NCBI GenBank assembly: GCA_017437705.1
Contig: JAFRYJ010000050.1
Span: 1 to 5,351 of the forward strand
Length of the DNA: 5,351 nucleotides
Direction of reading: 5' to 3'
Source: Lachnospiraceae bacterium
GTDB lineage: Bacteria > Bacillota_A > Clostridia > Lachnospirales > Lachnospiraceae
Under the pieces are notes generated by a model, which was not told the origin of the DNA, did not search any database, and was given only the letters and a program-made list of their open reading frames with translations. Positions within the stretch are counted from its first letter, which is position 1, and each line of letters begins with the position of its first letter. Shown in pieces: positions 1-5,186 of this stretch. The position numbers were made by a program, and so were the translations under genes.

Positions 1-605
1 CACGGGAATATGACTGGGACCTTTTAAAGGATCACAGGGTAAACTGGCAGGAGGCATTCGGCAACGACCGCCCGCTGCGGATCGAGATAGGAATGGGCAA
101 GGGGAAATTCCTTGCCGGGATGGCCGCGAGGGATCAGGACATCAATTTTGTCGGGATCGAAAAATTCTCCAGTGTACTGATAAGGGCAGTACAGCGCATC
201 GGGCGCATGGAGGAAGAGGGAACGGATCTTTCAAACGTCCGTCTTATAAGGGCCGATGCCGAGCGCATCGAAGACATTTTCGAGGAGAGGTCTGTAGACA
301 GGATATTCCTCAATTTCTCGGATCCCTGGCCGAAGGACAGGCACGCTAAGAGGCGCCTCACTTCGGAGCAGTTCCTGAAAAGGTATGAAAGGATCCTTAA
401 AAAGGACGGGGATATAGTATTTAAGACCGACAACAGGGTGTTCTTCGATTTTTCTCTGGAAGAGATCGAACGGTCGGGATGGATCATAGAAGAGATGACA
501 TACGATCTCGGCGATTCGGATCCCGATAACATCACAACTGAATATGAGGACAGGTTCAGGAGCGAGGGCGTAAAGATATGCCGCGTCATCGCGAAAAGAC
601 CGTAA
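1..605 (+). CDS. trmB: tRNA (guanine(46)-N7)-methyltransferase TrmB, 5' end outside window
   Basis: The enzyme transfers a methyl group from S-adenosylmethionine to N7 of G46 in the variable loop of tRNAs, in the cytoplasm. The open frame runs in from the window edge (first whole codon at base 3), giving 200 visible codons; the family is usually about 210-240 residues, so only some N-terminal residues are missing. The ATG at 93 is not the start: it lies inside the SAM-binding motif IEIGMGKGKF (visible residues 27-36). Other family marks are NFVGIEKF (about 49-56), the signature NFSDPWPKDRHAKRRL (104-119), the segment FKTDNRVFFDFS, and the C-terminal TTEYEDRF that contributes to tRNA/SAM binding. 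No frameshift or missing key residue is seen. The gene converges with the minus-strand AI-2E gene and shares its terminator. The assignment is secure. Confidence 0.96.
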   Translation, partial: REYDWDLLKDHRVNWQEAFGNDRPLRIEIGMGKGKFLAGMAARDQDINFVGIEKFSSVLIRAVQRIGRMEEEGTDLSNVRLIRADAERIEDIFEERSVDRIFLNFSDPWPKDRHAKRRLTSEQFLKRYERILKKDGDIVFKTDNRVFFDFSLEEIERSGWIIEEMTYDLGDSDPDNITTEYEDRFRSEGVKICRVIAKRP

Positions 606-612
606 AACAAAA

Positions 613-643
613 GATCCGGGCGTCTGCCCGGATCCTGTTTTTT
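613..643 (+). terminator. Bidirectional intrinsic terminator between trmB and the AI-2E gene
   Basis: A perfect 9-bp stem GATCCGGGC (613-621) / GCCCGGATC (626-634) with loop GTCT is followed by six T (638-643) on the plus strand. On the minus strand it is followed by TTTTG-TTTT, the complement of the A-rich run at 604-612. It begins 7 bases after the trmB stop and ends 4 bases before the stop codon of the converging gene, so one hairpin can end both transcripts. Confidence 0.85.
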
Positions 644-646
644 ATA

Positions 647-1945
647 TCAGTCTTCTTTAGTTTCGATCACATCATTCACGATCGCATCGGCCGCAGCGGC
701 GGCATCTTCAGCGGCGGGTGGCGCGTAGACGGCATCATCAGAAACGGCTTCCCCGGCCTTTTTCTTTTTCCTCCAGGCAGTCCACTCGTGAAGCAGATAT
801 ACCAGCACAGCCATAACGGGCACGCCCAGGAACATGCCCAGCACGCCGAAGAAGTGGCCGCCCAGAACGATCGCAAGAATTACCCAGATGGGGGCCAGGC
901 CCGTGGCGTCGCCAAGGATCTTGGGCCCCAGGAAGTTGCCGTCAAACTGCTGTATGCACAGTATCATGATGGCGAAGATGAGGCTCGACCAGGGATTGAC
1001 GAAAAGCAGCAGGATGACGCCTGGTATGGCGCCGATGATGGGGCCGAAGTAGGGGATCATGTTGGTGAAGCCCACCACAAGGCTGAGTATCAGGCTGTAC
1101 CGGTTGAAGCCGGCGGCGCCGCAGAAGCCGATTATGTTCATCGCCACGAAGGTGATGATGCCGATTATCAGCGAATCTATGGCCTTGCCTATGAGGAACC
1201 TGTTGAAAATGTGGCCGCTGTTCTGCGTGATCTCACGGAATTTCGGCAGGTTTTCGTCCGGTATAAAGGCCTCGAAAACGTTGTTTATGCCCCGGAGGAT
1301 CCTGTCCTTGTCCCAGGTGAAATATATGGAGAGGATGATCGTCATTATCAGGATATAGAAGAAGGACAGCGCCGACCTTCCTATGGTGTACAGCTGCGGG
1401 ATGATGCTGTTCATATAGGTGCTGGCGTTGGTGAATATCTCCTTCAGATCCTTGTGAACGAAATTCGTAAGGAAGGTAAGATCCCAGTCGGGATGATCCT
1501 TCGCAAAGTTATCCACTGCATTCATCGTATTTTTGTACATCTCCCCGGAATGGGCGATGAAATAGGAGATGGTCTCCGCGATCTGGGGGATGATGACCAC
1601 CAGGATGATGACAGCGATGCCTATAACGATGACATAGGTAAGGATTATGGAGATGACCTTTTTCCAGCTCTTCTGACCCAGCTCTGCAGGCGCGGCCTTG
1701 CCGGTTATCGTATAGAATACGAACTTTTCTATACGCTTCGACAGCGGTATGAGGAAGCAGGACAGGATAAAGCCGTACAGGAAGGGCGATACCGCCGTGA
1801 AGAGGGACTTCACCGCAGCCTTGGTGACGCTGAAGTTTCCGAACAGGTTGTAGCATATCAGCAGTACAATAAACAGCAGAGTGATGTACAGCCCCAGCCG
1901 GAAATAATGAGCCTTATGGTCTTTTTTGTTTTCGTCATTAAACAT
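647..1945 (-). CDS. AI-2E family transporter (PF01594-type membrane protein)
   Basis: A polytopic inner-membrane protein of 432 residues, belonging to the family named after the E. coli AI-2 exporter TqsA and including Bacillus YtvI-like proteins. The true substrate here is unknown; members have been linked to autoinducer-2 export and to ion/proton antiport. Hydrophobic segments lie near residues 16-33, 46-67, 97-120, 190-208, 256-274, 284-315, 319-336 and 350-386. The 121-189 region is the soluble loop typical of the family. Family marks are the re-entrant-like GFTNMIPYFGPIIGAIPG (292-309) and, in the second half, QQFDGNFLGPKILGDATGL (332-350) and GGHFFGVLGMFLGVPVMA (362-379). After the last segment come WRKKKK and an Ala- and acid-rich tail (399-432) that looks disordered. 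The start is the ATG at 1945 with GGAG (complement of 1954-1957) 8 bases upstream. The gene is transcribed alone, divergently from tRNA-Lys. The family call is secure; the substrate is not. Confidence 0.93.
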   Translation of the reverse strand: MFNDENKKDHKAHYFRLGLYITLLFIVLLICYNLFGNFSVTKAAVKSLFTAVSPFLYGFILSCFLIPLSKRIEKFVFYTITGKAAPAELGQKSWKKVISIILTYVIVIGIAVIILVVIIPQIAETISYFIAHSGEMYKNTMNAVDNFAKDHPDWDLTFLTNFVHKDLKEIFTNASTYMNSIIPQLYTIGRSALSFFYILIMTIILSIYFTWDKDRILRGINNVFEAFIPDENLPKFREITQNSGHIFNRFLIGKAIDSLIIGIITFVAMNIIGFCGAAGFNRYSLILSLVVGFTNMIPYFGPIIGAIPGVILLLFVNPWSSLIFAIMILCIQQFDGNFLGPKILGDATGLAPIWVILAIVLGGHFFGVLGMFLGVPVMAVLVYLLHEWTAWRKKKKAGEAVSDDAVYAPPAAEDAAAAADAIVNDVIETKED

Positions 1946-1972
1946 TTATTCAACTCCGCATATAAAAAACAG

Positions 1973-2001
1973 TTGCAATTTAAAAATGGCTAATATATAA
2001 T
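1973..2001 (+). promoter_or_regulatory. Sigma-A type promoter of tRNA-Lys
   Basis: TTGCAA (1973-1978), a 17-base spacer and a perfect TATAAT (1996-2001) are spaced as expected for the main vegetative sigma factor. Transcription would start near 2008, leaving a 5' leader of about 14 bases before the mature tRNA at 2022, which RNase P would remove. Confidence 0.75.
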
Positions 2002-2021
2002 AACATTTGCGTTATCGCCAA
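1992..2021 (-). promoter_or_regulatory. Possible promoter of the AI-2E gene
   Basis: On the minus strand TTGGCG (2021-2016), an 18-base spacer and TATATT (1997-1992) could serve as -35 and -10. Transcription would start near 1985, leaving a leader of about 40 bases before the ATG at 1945. The -10 overlaps the -10 of the divergent tRNA promoter. The -35 match is only fair, so this is tentative. Confidence 0.35.
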
Positions 2022-2094
2022 GCGCCTTTAGCTCAGCTGGAAGAGCACCTGACTCTTAATCAGGGTGTCCAGGGTTCGAGCCCCTGAAGGCGCA
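2022..2094 (+). tRNA. tRNA-Lys, anticodon CTT
   Basis: A full 73-base cloverleaf can be drawn. The acceptor stem is GCGCCTT (2022-2028) with AAGGCGC (2087-2093) and discriminator A at 2094. The D stem is GCTC/GAGC. The anticodon stem is CCTGA (2048-2052) with TCAGG (2060-2064), with loop CTCTTAA and anticodon CTT at 2055-2057, which reads AAG lysine codons. The T stem is CAGGG/CCCTG with loop TTCGAGC. All stems are fully paired and the GTTCGA box is present. No CCA follows (the next bases are TTTTT), so CCA is added enzymatically. It stands alone rather than in a tRNA cluster, with its own promoter and terminator. The variable-loop G (in GTGTC, 2065-2069) is the kind of position the neighbouring TrmB would methylate. 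Confidence 0.97.
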
Positions 2095-2104
2095 TTTTTC
2101 ATGC

Positions 2105-2140
2105 CTGCCGGTCAGTTGGGAAACTGCACGGCAGTTTTTT
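2105..2140 (+). terminator. Intrinsic terminator of tRNA-Lys
   Basis: Outer stem CTGCCG (2105-2110) pairs with CGGCAG (2129-2134). After a small internal mismatch, CAGTT (2113-2117) pairs with AACTG (2122-2126) around a GGGA loop. Six T follow at 2135-2140. It starts 11 bases after the tRNA end. Confidence 0.85.
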
Positions 2141-2213
2141 GTTCCTCAGCGCAGTTCAAACAGTTTCTTTGGCTTTCCGCCTTATTAGATTAGCACTAAA
2201 ATCGGCATCATAC

Positions 2214-2234
2214 AACAAGGGAAGCCTTGTTTTT
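2214..2234 (+). terminator. Weak terminator-like hairpin just upstream of the asnS promoter
   Basis: AACAAGG (2214-2220) pairs with CCTTGTT (2225-2231) around a GAAG loop, and the T run continues to 2234. It could catch readthrough past the tRNA terminator and shield the asnS promoter, whose -35 begins two bases later. The stem has only three G-C pairs, so strength is doubtful. The stretch 2141-2213 before it holds nothing I can recognise. Confidence 0.4.
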
Positions 2235-2235
2235 C

Positions 2236-2265
2236 TTGACACATAAACCTTTATGTACCTATAAT
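2236..2265 (+). promoter_or_regulatory. Perfect-consensus sigma-A promoter for asnS
   Basis: TTGACA (2236-2241) and TATAAT (2260-2265) both match the consensus exactly, separated by 18 bases. Transcription would start near 2272, about 113 bases before the asnS ATG. No other promoter-like pair of similar quality lies between the tRNA terminator and asnS, so assignment to asnS is likely. The spacer holds an inverted repeat, annotated separately. Confidence 0.85.
2241..2256. promoter_or_regulatory. Operator-like inverted repeat inside the asnS promoter
   Basis: ACATAAA (2241-2247), two bases CC, then TTTATGT (2250-2256): perfect 7-base arms. The repeat occupies the -35/-10 spacer, sharing the last base of the -35 and ending three bases before the -10. 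A dimeric regulator bound here would block RNA polymerase directly. I do not recognise the motif as the site of a named regulator, and the role is inferred from symmetry and placement. Confidence 0.55.
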
Positions 2266-2271
2266 AAACAA

Positions 2272-2384
2272 TACTGTGAAAAACTATGCAGAAGCGGATA
2301 CGATCCTTCCGCTTATTTCCTTATAAAAACACCGGAAAATGCACAGTAACATAAATCTACATCATTAATGAAGAGGAAAAAGCA
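2272..2384 (+). promoter_or_regulatory. asnS 5' leader of about 113 bases with a hairpin and ribosome binding site
   Basis: The predicted leader contains a 7-bp stem AAGCGGA (2292-2298) / TCCGCTT (2308-2314) with a 9-base loop. There are competing pairings: TTCCG (2307-2311) with CGGAA (2333-2337), or TTTCC (2316-2320) with GGAAA (2334-2338). No T-run follows, and the conserved T-box sequence AGGGTGG is absent, so this is not a recognisable T-box, although many Bacillota synthetase genes have one. The ribosome binding site is GAGG (2373-2376), 8 bases before the ATG at 2385. The structured part is weak evidence for regulation; the ribosome binding site is firm. Confidence 0.5.
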
Positions 2385-3776
2385 ATGGAATCAATTGAGA
2401 TCAGAGATCTGTTCAAAAAGACAGACGAATTCATCGGAAAAGAGATCACGGTAAGCGGCTGGGTAAGAAGCATCAGGGATTCAAAGGCGTTCGGCTTTAT
2501 CGTGCTTAACGACGGCACGTATTTTAAGCCCCTGCAGATAGTTTTCCACGACGACATGGAGAATTTCGACGAGATCAGAAGGACCAATGTAGGCGCAGCT
2601 ATTATCGCAAAGGGAGAGCTTGTCGCTACACCCGAAGCCAAGCAGCCCTTCGAGCTCCAGGCGAAGGAGATCGCGATAGAGGGACCCTCGACTCCGGATT
2701 ATCCTCTTCAGAAGAAGAAACATTCCTTCGAGTATCTGAGGACCATCTCCCATCTCCGTCCCCGTGCGAACACGTTCCAGGCCGTATTCAGGGTAAGATC
2801 GCTGGTGGCTTACGCCATCCACAAATTCTTCCAGGAGAACGGTTTCGTTTACGTGCATACGCCCATCATACCGGGCAGCGACTGCGAAGGCGCCGGCGAG
2901 ATGTTCCAGGTAACGACTCTGGATCTGAACAACGTTCCCCGTGATGCTGAAGGAAACGTGGATTATTCACAGGATTTCTTCAACAAGCTCACAAACCTTA
3001 CGGTATCGGGCCAGCTGAACGGCGAGACCTTTGCCATGGCTTTCAGGAACATCTATACCTTCGGCCCCACCTTCAGGGCGGAGAATTCCAACACGACAAG
3101 ACATGCGGCGGAATTCTGGATGATCGAGCCGGAGATGGCTTTCGCGGATCTTGAGGACAACATGGAGATCGCAGAAGCGATGCTCAAGTACATCATCAGG
3201 TATGTGCTGGAGAATGCTCCCGAAGAGATGGAGTTCTTCAACAACTTCATCGACAAGGGGCTCCTGGAGAGACTGGACAACGTTGTAAACAGCGACTTCG
3301 GCAGGATCACATACACGGACGCCGTTAAGATCCTCGAGGAGAACAACGACAACTTCGATTTCAAGGCTTACTGGGGATGCGACCTTCAGACCGAGCACGA
3401 GAGATATCTCACGGAGCAGGTATTCAAGAGACCTGTATTCGTTACGGATTACCCCAAGGATATCAAGGCCTTCTACATGAAGCTGAATCCCGACGGAAAG
3501 ACCGTAGCAGCCTGCGACTGCCTCGTTCCCGTCATCGGCGAGATCATCGGAGGCAGCCAGAGAGAGGACAACTACGACAAGCTTAAAGCCCGTATGGAAG
3601 AGCTTGAGATGGATATGTCGCTCTACGATTTCTATCTGGATCTGAGGAAGTACGGTTCAGCAAGGCATTCGGGCTTCGGACTCGGTTTCGAGCGTGCCGT
3701 TATGTATATAACGGGCATGGGCAACATCAGGGACGTACAGCCCTTCCCCAGGACAGTAAACAACTGCGACCTGTAA
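2385..3776 (+). CDS. asnS: Asparaginyl-tRNA synthetase (AsnRS)
   Basis: A cytoplasmic class IIb synthetase that activates asparagine with ATP and attaches it to tRNA-Asn. It has 463 residues, the usual bacterial length. Residues 1-105 form the OB-fold anticodon-binding domain ([19 protein letters not shown] at 21-39). The catalytic core follows: motif 1 around [18 protein letters not shown] (157-174), the asparaginyl/aspartyl segment LTVSGQL (205-211), motif 2 [21 protein letters not shown] (230-250) with its arginine at 231, and motif 3 [20 protein letters not shown] (430-449) with Arg437. The MIEPE ending of motif 2 favours AsnRS over AspRS, and the length excludes the larger bacterial AspRS, which carries an inserted domain. 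The start is the ATG at 2385, set by the GAGG 8 bases upstream. The next gene makes its substrate asparagine. A consensus promoter precedes it and a strong terminator follows. No defects are seen. Confidence 0.97.
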   Translation: MESIEIRDLFKKTDEFIGKEITVSGWVRSIRDSKAFGFIVLNDGTYFKPLQIVFHDDMENFDEIRRTNVGAAIIAKGELVATPEAKQPFELQAKEIAIEGPSTPDYPLQKKKHSFEYLRTISHLRPRANTFQAVFRVRSLVAYAIHKFFQENGFVYVHTPIIPGSDCEGAGEMFQVTTLDLNNVPRDAEGNVDYSQDFFNKLTNLTVSGQLNGETFAMAFRNIYTFGPTFRAENSNTTRHAAEFWMIEPEMAFADLEDNMEIAEAMLKYIIRYVLENAPEEMEFFNNFIDKGLLERLDNVVNSDFGRITYTDAVKILEENNDNFDFKAYWGCDLQTEHERYLTEQVFKRPVFVTDYPKDIKAFYMKLNPDGKTVAACDCLVPVIGEIIGGSQREDNYDKLKARMEELEMDMSLYDFYLDLRKYGSARHSGFGLGFERAVMYITGMGNIRDVQPFPRTVNNCDL

Positions 3777-3795
3777 TTGAAAAAGAGTTTTTCGG

Positions 3796-3823
3796 GGCCG
3801 GAAATATTTCCGGCCTCTTTTTT
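3796..3823 (+). terminator. Intrinsic terminator of asnS
   Basis: GGCCGGAAATATTTCCGGCC (about 3796-3815) is a perfect 20-base palindrome able to form a stem of 8 or more bp, followed by C, T, C and six T (3818-3823). It lies 19 bases after the asnS stop. The T run is also the left arm of the next hairpin (3814-3848), so the two structures compete. Confidence 0.88.
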
Positions 3824-3848
3824 GCGGGTTGCACCCGCAAAAAAGAGG
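3814..3848. repeat. Perfect 15-bp inverted repeat with a 5-base loop
   Basis: The left arm CCTCTTTTTTGCGGG (3814-3828) and right arm CCCGCAAAAAAGAGG (3834-3848) are exact reverse complements around TTGCA. The left arm contains the T run of the asnS terminator, so folding this hairpin would sequester that run. It is the first member of the imperfect tandem repeat annotated at 3824-3935. No coding role is evident. Confidence 0.8.
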
Positions 3849-3935
3849 CGCTTCGCGCCTACGGACCTGAAATGAATTGCAGGCTGAGCCTGCAAAAAGA
3901 GGCGCTTCGCACGCCCTAAATTGAATTTTTGCAGG
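3824..3935. repeat. Imperfect tandem repeat, two copies of about 55 bases plus a fragment
   Basis: Copy A (3824-3878) and copy B (3879-3930) share the same layout: a short G/C hairpin (GCGGG-TTGCA-CCCGC, and GCAGGC-TGA-GCCTGC), an A run, the identical GAGGCGCTTCGC (3845-3856 and 3899-3910), then an AT-rich tail resembling CCT(G/A)AAATGAATT. A third copy appears to begin with GCAGG at 3931 and stops. The palindrome-rich structure resembles REP/BIME-type intergenic elements. I cannot tell whether it is dispersed in the genome. Confidence 0.65.
3839..3860 (-). terminator. Terminator-like hairpin facing the minus strand
   Basis: Read on the minus strand, AGGCGC-GAA-GCGCCT (3860-3846) is a 6-bp stem followed by C and six T (3844-3839), the form of an intrinsic terminator. 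No minus-strand gene lies upstream of it within reach, so it may act on antisense transcripts or simply be part of the repeat unit. Copy B has a weaker version, with two extra bases in the stem, near 3894-3915. Confidence 0.4.
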
Positions 3936-3943
3936 TACAATTA

Positions 3944-3972
3944 TTCGTTTATGATGCGTATTGGTATATAAT
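3944..3972 (+). promoter_or_regulatory. Probable asnA promoter
   Basis: A perfect TATAAT lies at 3967-3972. The best-spaced upstream hexamer is TTCGTT (3944-3949, 17-base spacer), a poor -35. Transcription would begin near 3979, about 60 bases before the asnA ATG. The -10 is convincing; the weak -35 suggests either low basal activity or help from an activator. Confidence 0.5.
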
Positions 3973-4025
3973 ATCGAAATATCAAACGGCGGAAGTTATG
4001 ATAAAACCCGCAGAAATATGATAAG

Positions 4026-4032
4026 AAGGAGG
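4026..4032 (+). promoter_or_regulatory. Strong ribosome binding site of asnA
   Basis: AAGGAGG, a near-perfect anti-16S match, ends 8 bases before the ATG at 4041 and fixes that codon as the start rather than the earlier ATG at 3998, which stops after seven codons. Confidence 0.9.
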
Positions 4033-4040
4033 AGACGGAC

Positions 4041-5048
4041 ATGAGGATCGTTGTGCCGGATGGATATTCCAGTGAAAAACAATTCAAGATCACGCAGATA
4101 GCCATCAAACAAGTAAAAGATTATTTCCAGAAAGCGCTGGCAAGACGTCTTAATCTTACCAGAGTTTCAGCCCCGTTATTCGTAGAAAAGAGAACCGGCT
4201 TAAACGATAATCTTAACGGCGTCGAACGGCCCGTTGAGTTCGATGCCATCGAACATCCCGATGACCCCATCGAGATCGTCCAGTCTCTTGCCAAGTGGAA
4301 ACGTATGGCCTTAAAGGAATACGGTTTCTCCTACGGGGAAGGTCTTTACACCGATATGAACGCCATCAGAAGGGACGAGATCACCGACAATACCCACTCC
4401 ATTTATGTGGACCAGTGGGACTGGGAGAAGATAATCGACAAGGAGGAGCGGACAATCGAGACGCTCCGCACCACCGTCAAGCTTATCTATGCGGCCCTCA
4501 GGGATACGGAGAGGTACATCTACAGCGAGTATGAGGAGATCAAGCCCATACTTCCCGACGAGATCACCTTTATCACGTCCCAGGAGCTGGAGGATCTCTA
4601 CCCGGACCTCACGCCCAGACAGAGGGAGAACACCATCGCAAGGCTTAAAAAGGCTGTCTTCATCATCGGCATCGGCGATAAGCTGAAGTCCGGCGAGCGC
4701 CACGACGGGCGTGCTCCCGACTATGATGACTGGCAGCTTAACGGCGATATCATCGTTTATTATCCGATCCTGGATATCGGCCTGGAGCTCTCATCCATGG
4801 GCGTAAGGGTGGACGAGGAGAGCCTTCAGAGACAGCTGATAGAGGCAGGATGCCCCGAAAGAGCGGAGCTGCCCTTCCAGAAAGCCCTTCTGAACGGAGA
4901 GCTTCCCTACACCATCGGCGGCGGCATCGGCCAGTCCAGAATATGTATGTTCTTCCTTAGGAAGGCTCATATCGGAGAGATCCAGTCCTCCGTATGGCCC
5001 GAGGACGTGCGCGATTACGCAAAAGAGCACGGCCTGCTGCTTCTTTAA
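4041..5048 (+). CDS. asnA: Aspartate-ammonia ligase (asparagine synthetase A)
   Basis: A cytoplasmic, ammonia-dependent enzyme: aspartate + ATP + NH3 gives asparagine + AMP + PPi, via an aspartyl-adenylate. It has 335 residues against about 330 for E. coli AsnA. Conserved blocks are [19 protein letters not shown] (50-68), [12 protein letters not shown] (80-91), [16 protein letters not shown] (98-113), [15 protein letters not shown] (118-132), [20 protein letters not shown] (210-229), [11 protein letters not shown] (248-258) and [20 protein letters not shown] (293-312). The last is the motif 3-like ATP-binding segment of its class II synthetase fold. It is the counterpart of the catalytic core of AspRS/AsnRS but lacks an anticodon-binding domain, and here it sits next to asnS. 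It does not resemble the glutamine-dependent AsnB. The start is the ATG at 4041, set by the strong site AAGGAGG. It appears to be transcribed from its own promoter and ends at the hairpin at 5067. Confidence 0.97.
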   Translation: MRIVVPDGYSSEKQFKITQIAIKQVKDYFQKALARRLNLTRVSAPLFVEKRTGLNDNLNGVERPVEFDAIEHPDDPIEIVQSLAKWKRMALKEYGFSYGEGLYTDMNAIRRDEITDNTHSIYVDQWDWEKIIDKEERTIETLRTTVKLIYAALRDTERYIYSEYEEIKPILPDEITFITSQELEDLYPDLTPRQRENTIARLKKAVFIIGIGDKLKSGERHDGRAPDYDDWQLNGDIIVYYPILDIGLELSSMGVRVDEESLQRQLIEAGCPERAELPFQKALLNGELPYTIGGGIGQSRICMFFLRKAHIGEIQSSVWPEDVRDYAKEHGLLLL

Positions 5049-5066
5049 GGAAATGATGTTACAGCG

Positions 5067-5096
5067 GCTGCCTTCTGTCAGGAAGGCAGCTGTTTT
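5067..5096 (+). terminator. Intrinsic terminator of asnA
   Basis: GCTGCCTTC (5067-5075) pairs perfectly with GAAGGCAGC (5082-5090) around a 6-base loop. ACA/TGT can extend the stem beyond a small bulge, and four T follow (5093-5096), with more T after GAA. It lies 18 bases after the stop codon. Confidence 0.82.
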
Positions 5097-5101
5097 GAAT
5101 T

Positions 5102-5122
5102 TTGACAGTATTTATACAGTAT
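5102..5122. promoter_or_regulatory. TTGACA box with 11-base-phased ACAGTAT direct repeat upstream of the EamA gene
   Basis: TTGACA (5102-5107) is a perfect -35, but no acceptable -10 lies 16-19 bases downstream (that region is CCGGAC). The sequence holds ACAGTAT twice (5105-5111 and 5116-5122), one helical turn apart, with an embedded dyad GTAT-TT-ATAC. This may be a regulator site and a promoter needing an activator, or chance. The rest of the 5123-5186 leader is GC-rich, with weak pairing GCAGG (5131-5135) / CCTGC (5154-5158), and matches no riboswitch I know. Confidence 0.35.
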
Positions 5123-5186
5123 GCCGGACCGCAGGCGGAAGCCTTACGCGGGCCCTGCATTTATCACTTAGGATCACCGGAGCATA

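Noticed and set aside
134..610. A 158-codon minus-strand frame opposite trmB.
   Set aside because: It is a shadow of trmB with serine/arginine-rich low-information sequence, and it runs through the shared terminator's A run.
578..1993. A 471-codon plus-strand open frame covering the whole AI-2E gene.
   Set aside because: It is codon-for-codon antisense to the gene. It stays open only because the gene uses no TTA, CTA or TCA codons, a normal codon bias. Its product is rich in H, D, Y and Q with no recognisable domain, while the minus-strand protein has clear family motifs.
2146..2181. A minus-strand stretch reading GGKPKKLFELR and a stop, looking like a gene tail beside the tRNA, a possible remnant of an element integrated at tRNA-Lys.
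   Set aside because: It is preceded at once by two in-frame stops, is only 11 codons long, and no duplicated tRNA 3' end or integrase is seen.
2286..2354. A 22-codon leader peptide before asnS as an asparagine-sensing attenuator.
   Set aside because: It contains only one asparagine codon, lacks a proper ribosome binding site, and no terminator hairpin with a T run follows it.
3824..3935. A CRISPR array, suggested by short repeated units with palindromes.
   Set aside because: There are only two imperfect copies, the hairpin arms vary, and no constant repeat alternates with unique spacers.
3632..3940. A 102-codon minus-strand frame across the end of asnS and the repeat region.
   Set aside because: It needs a TTG start without a good ribosome binding site, reads through terminator and repeat hairpins, and shows the repeat only as AKRLF twice. 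It is not a gene.
5123..5186. A riboswitch (guanidine or similar) before the EamA gene, since such transporters sometimes carry one.
   Set aside because: The GC-rich leader forms only short weak stems, and I cannot place the conserved core of any known class in it.
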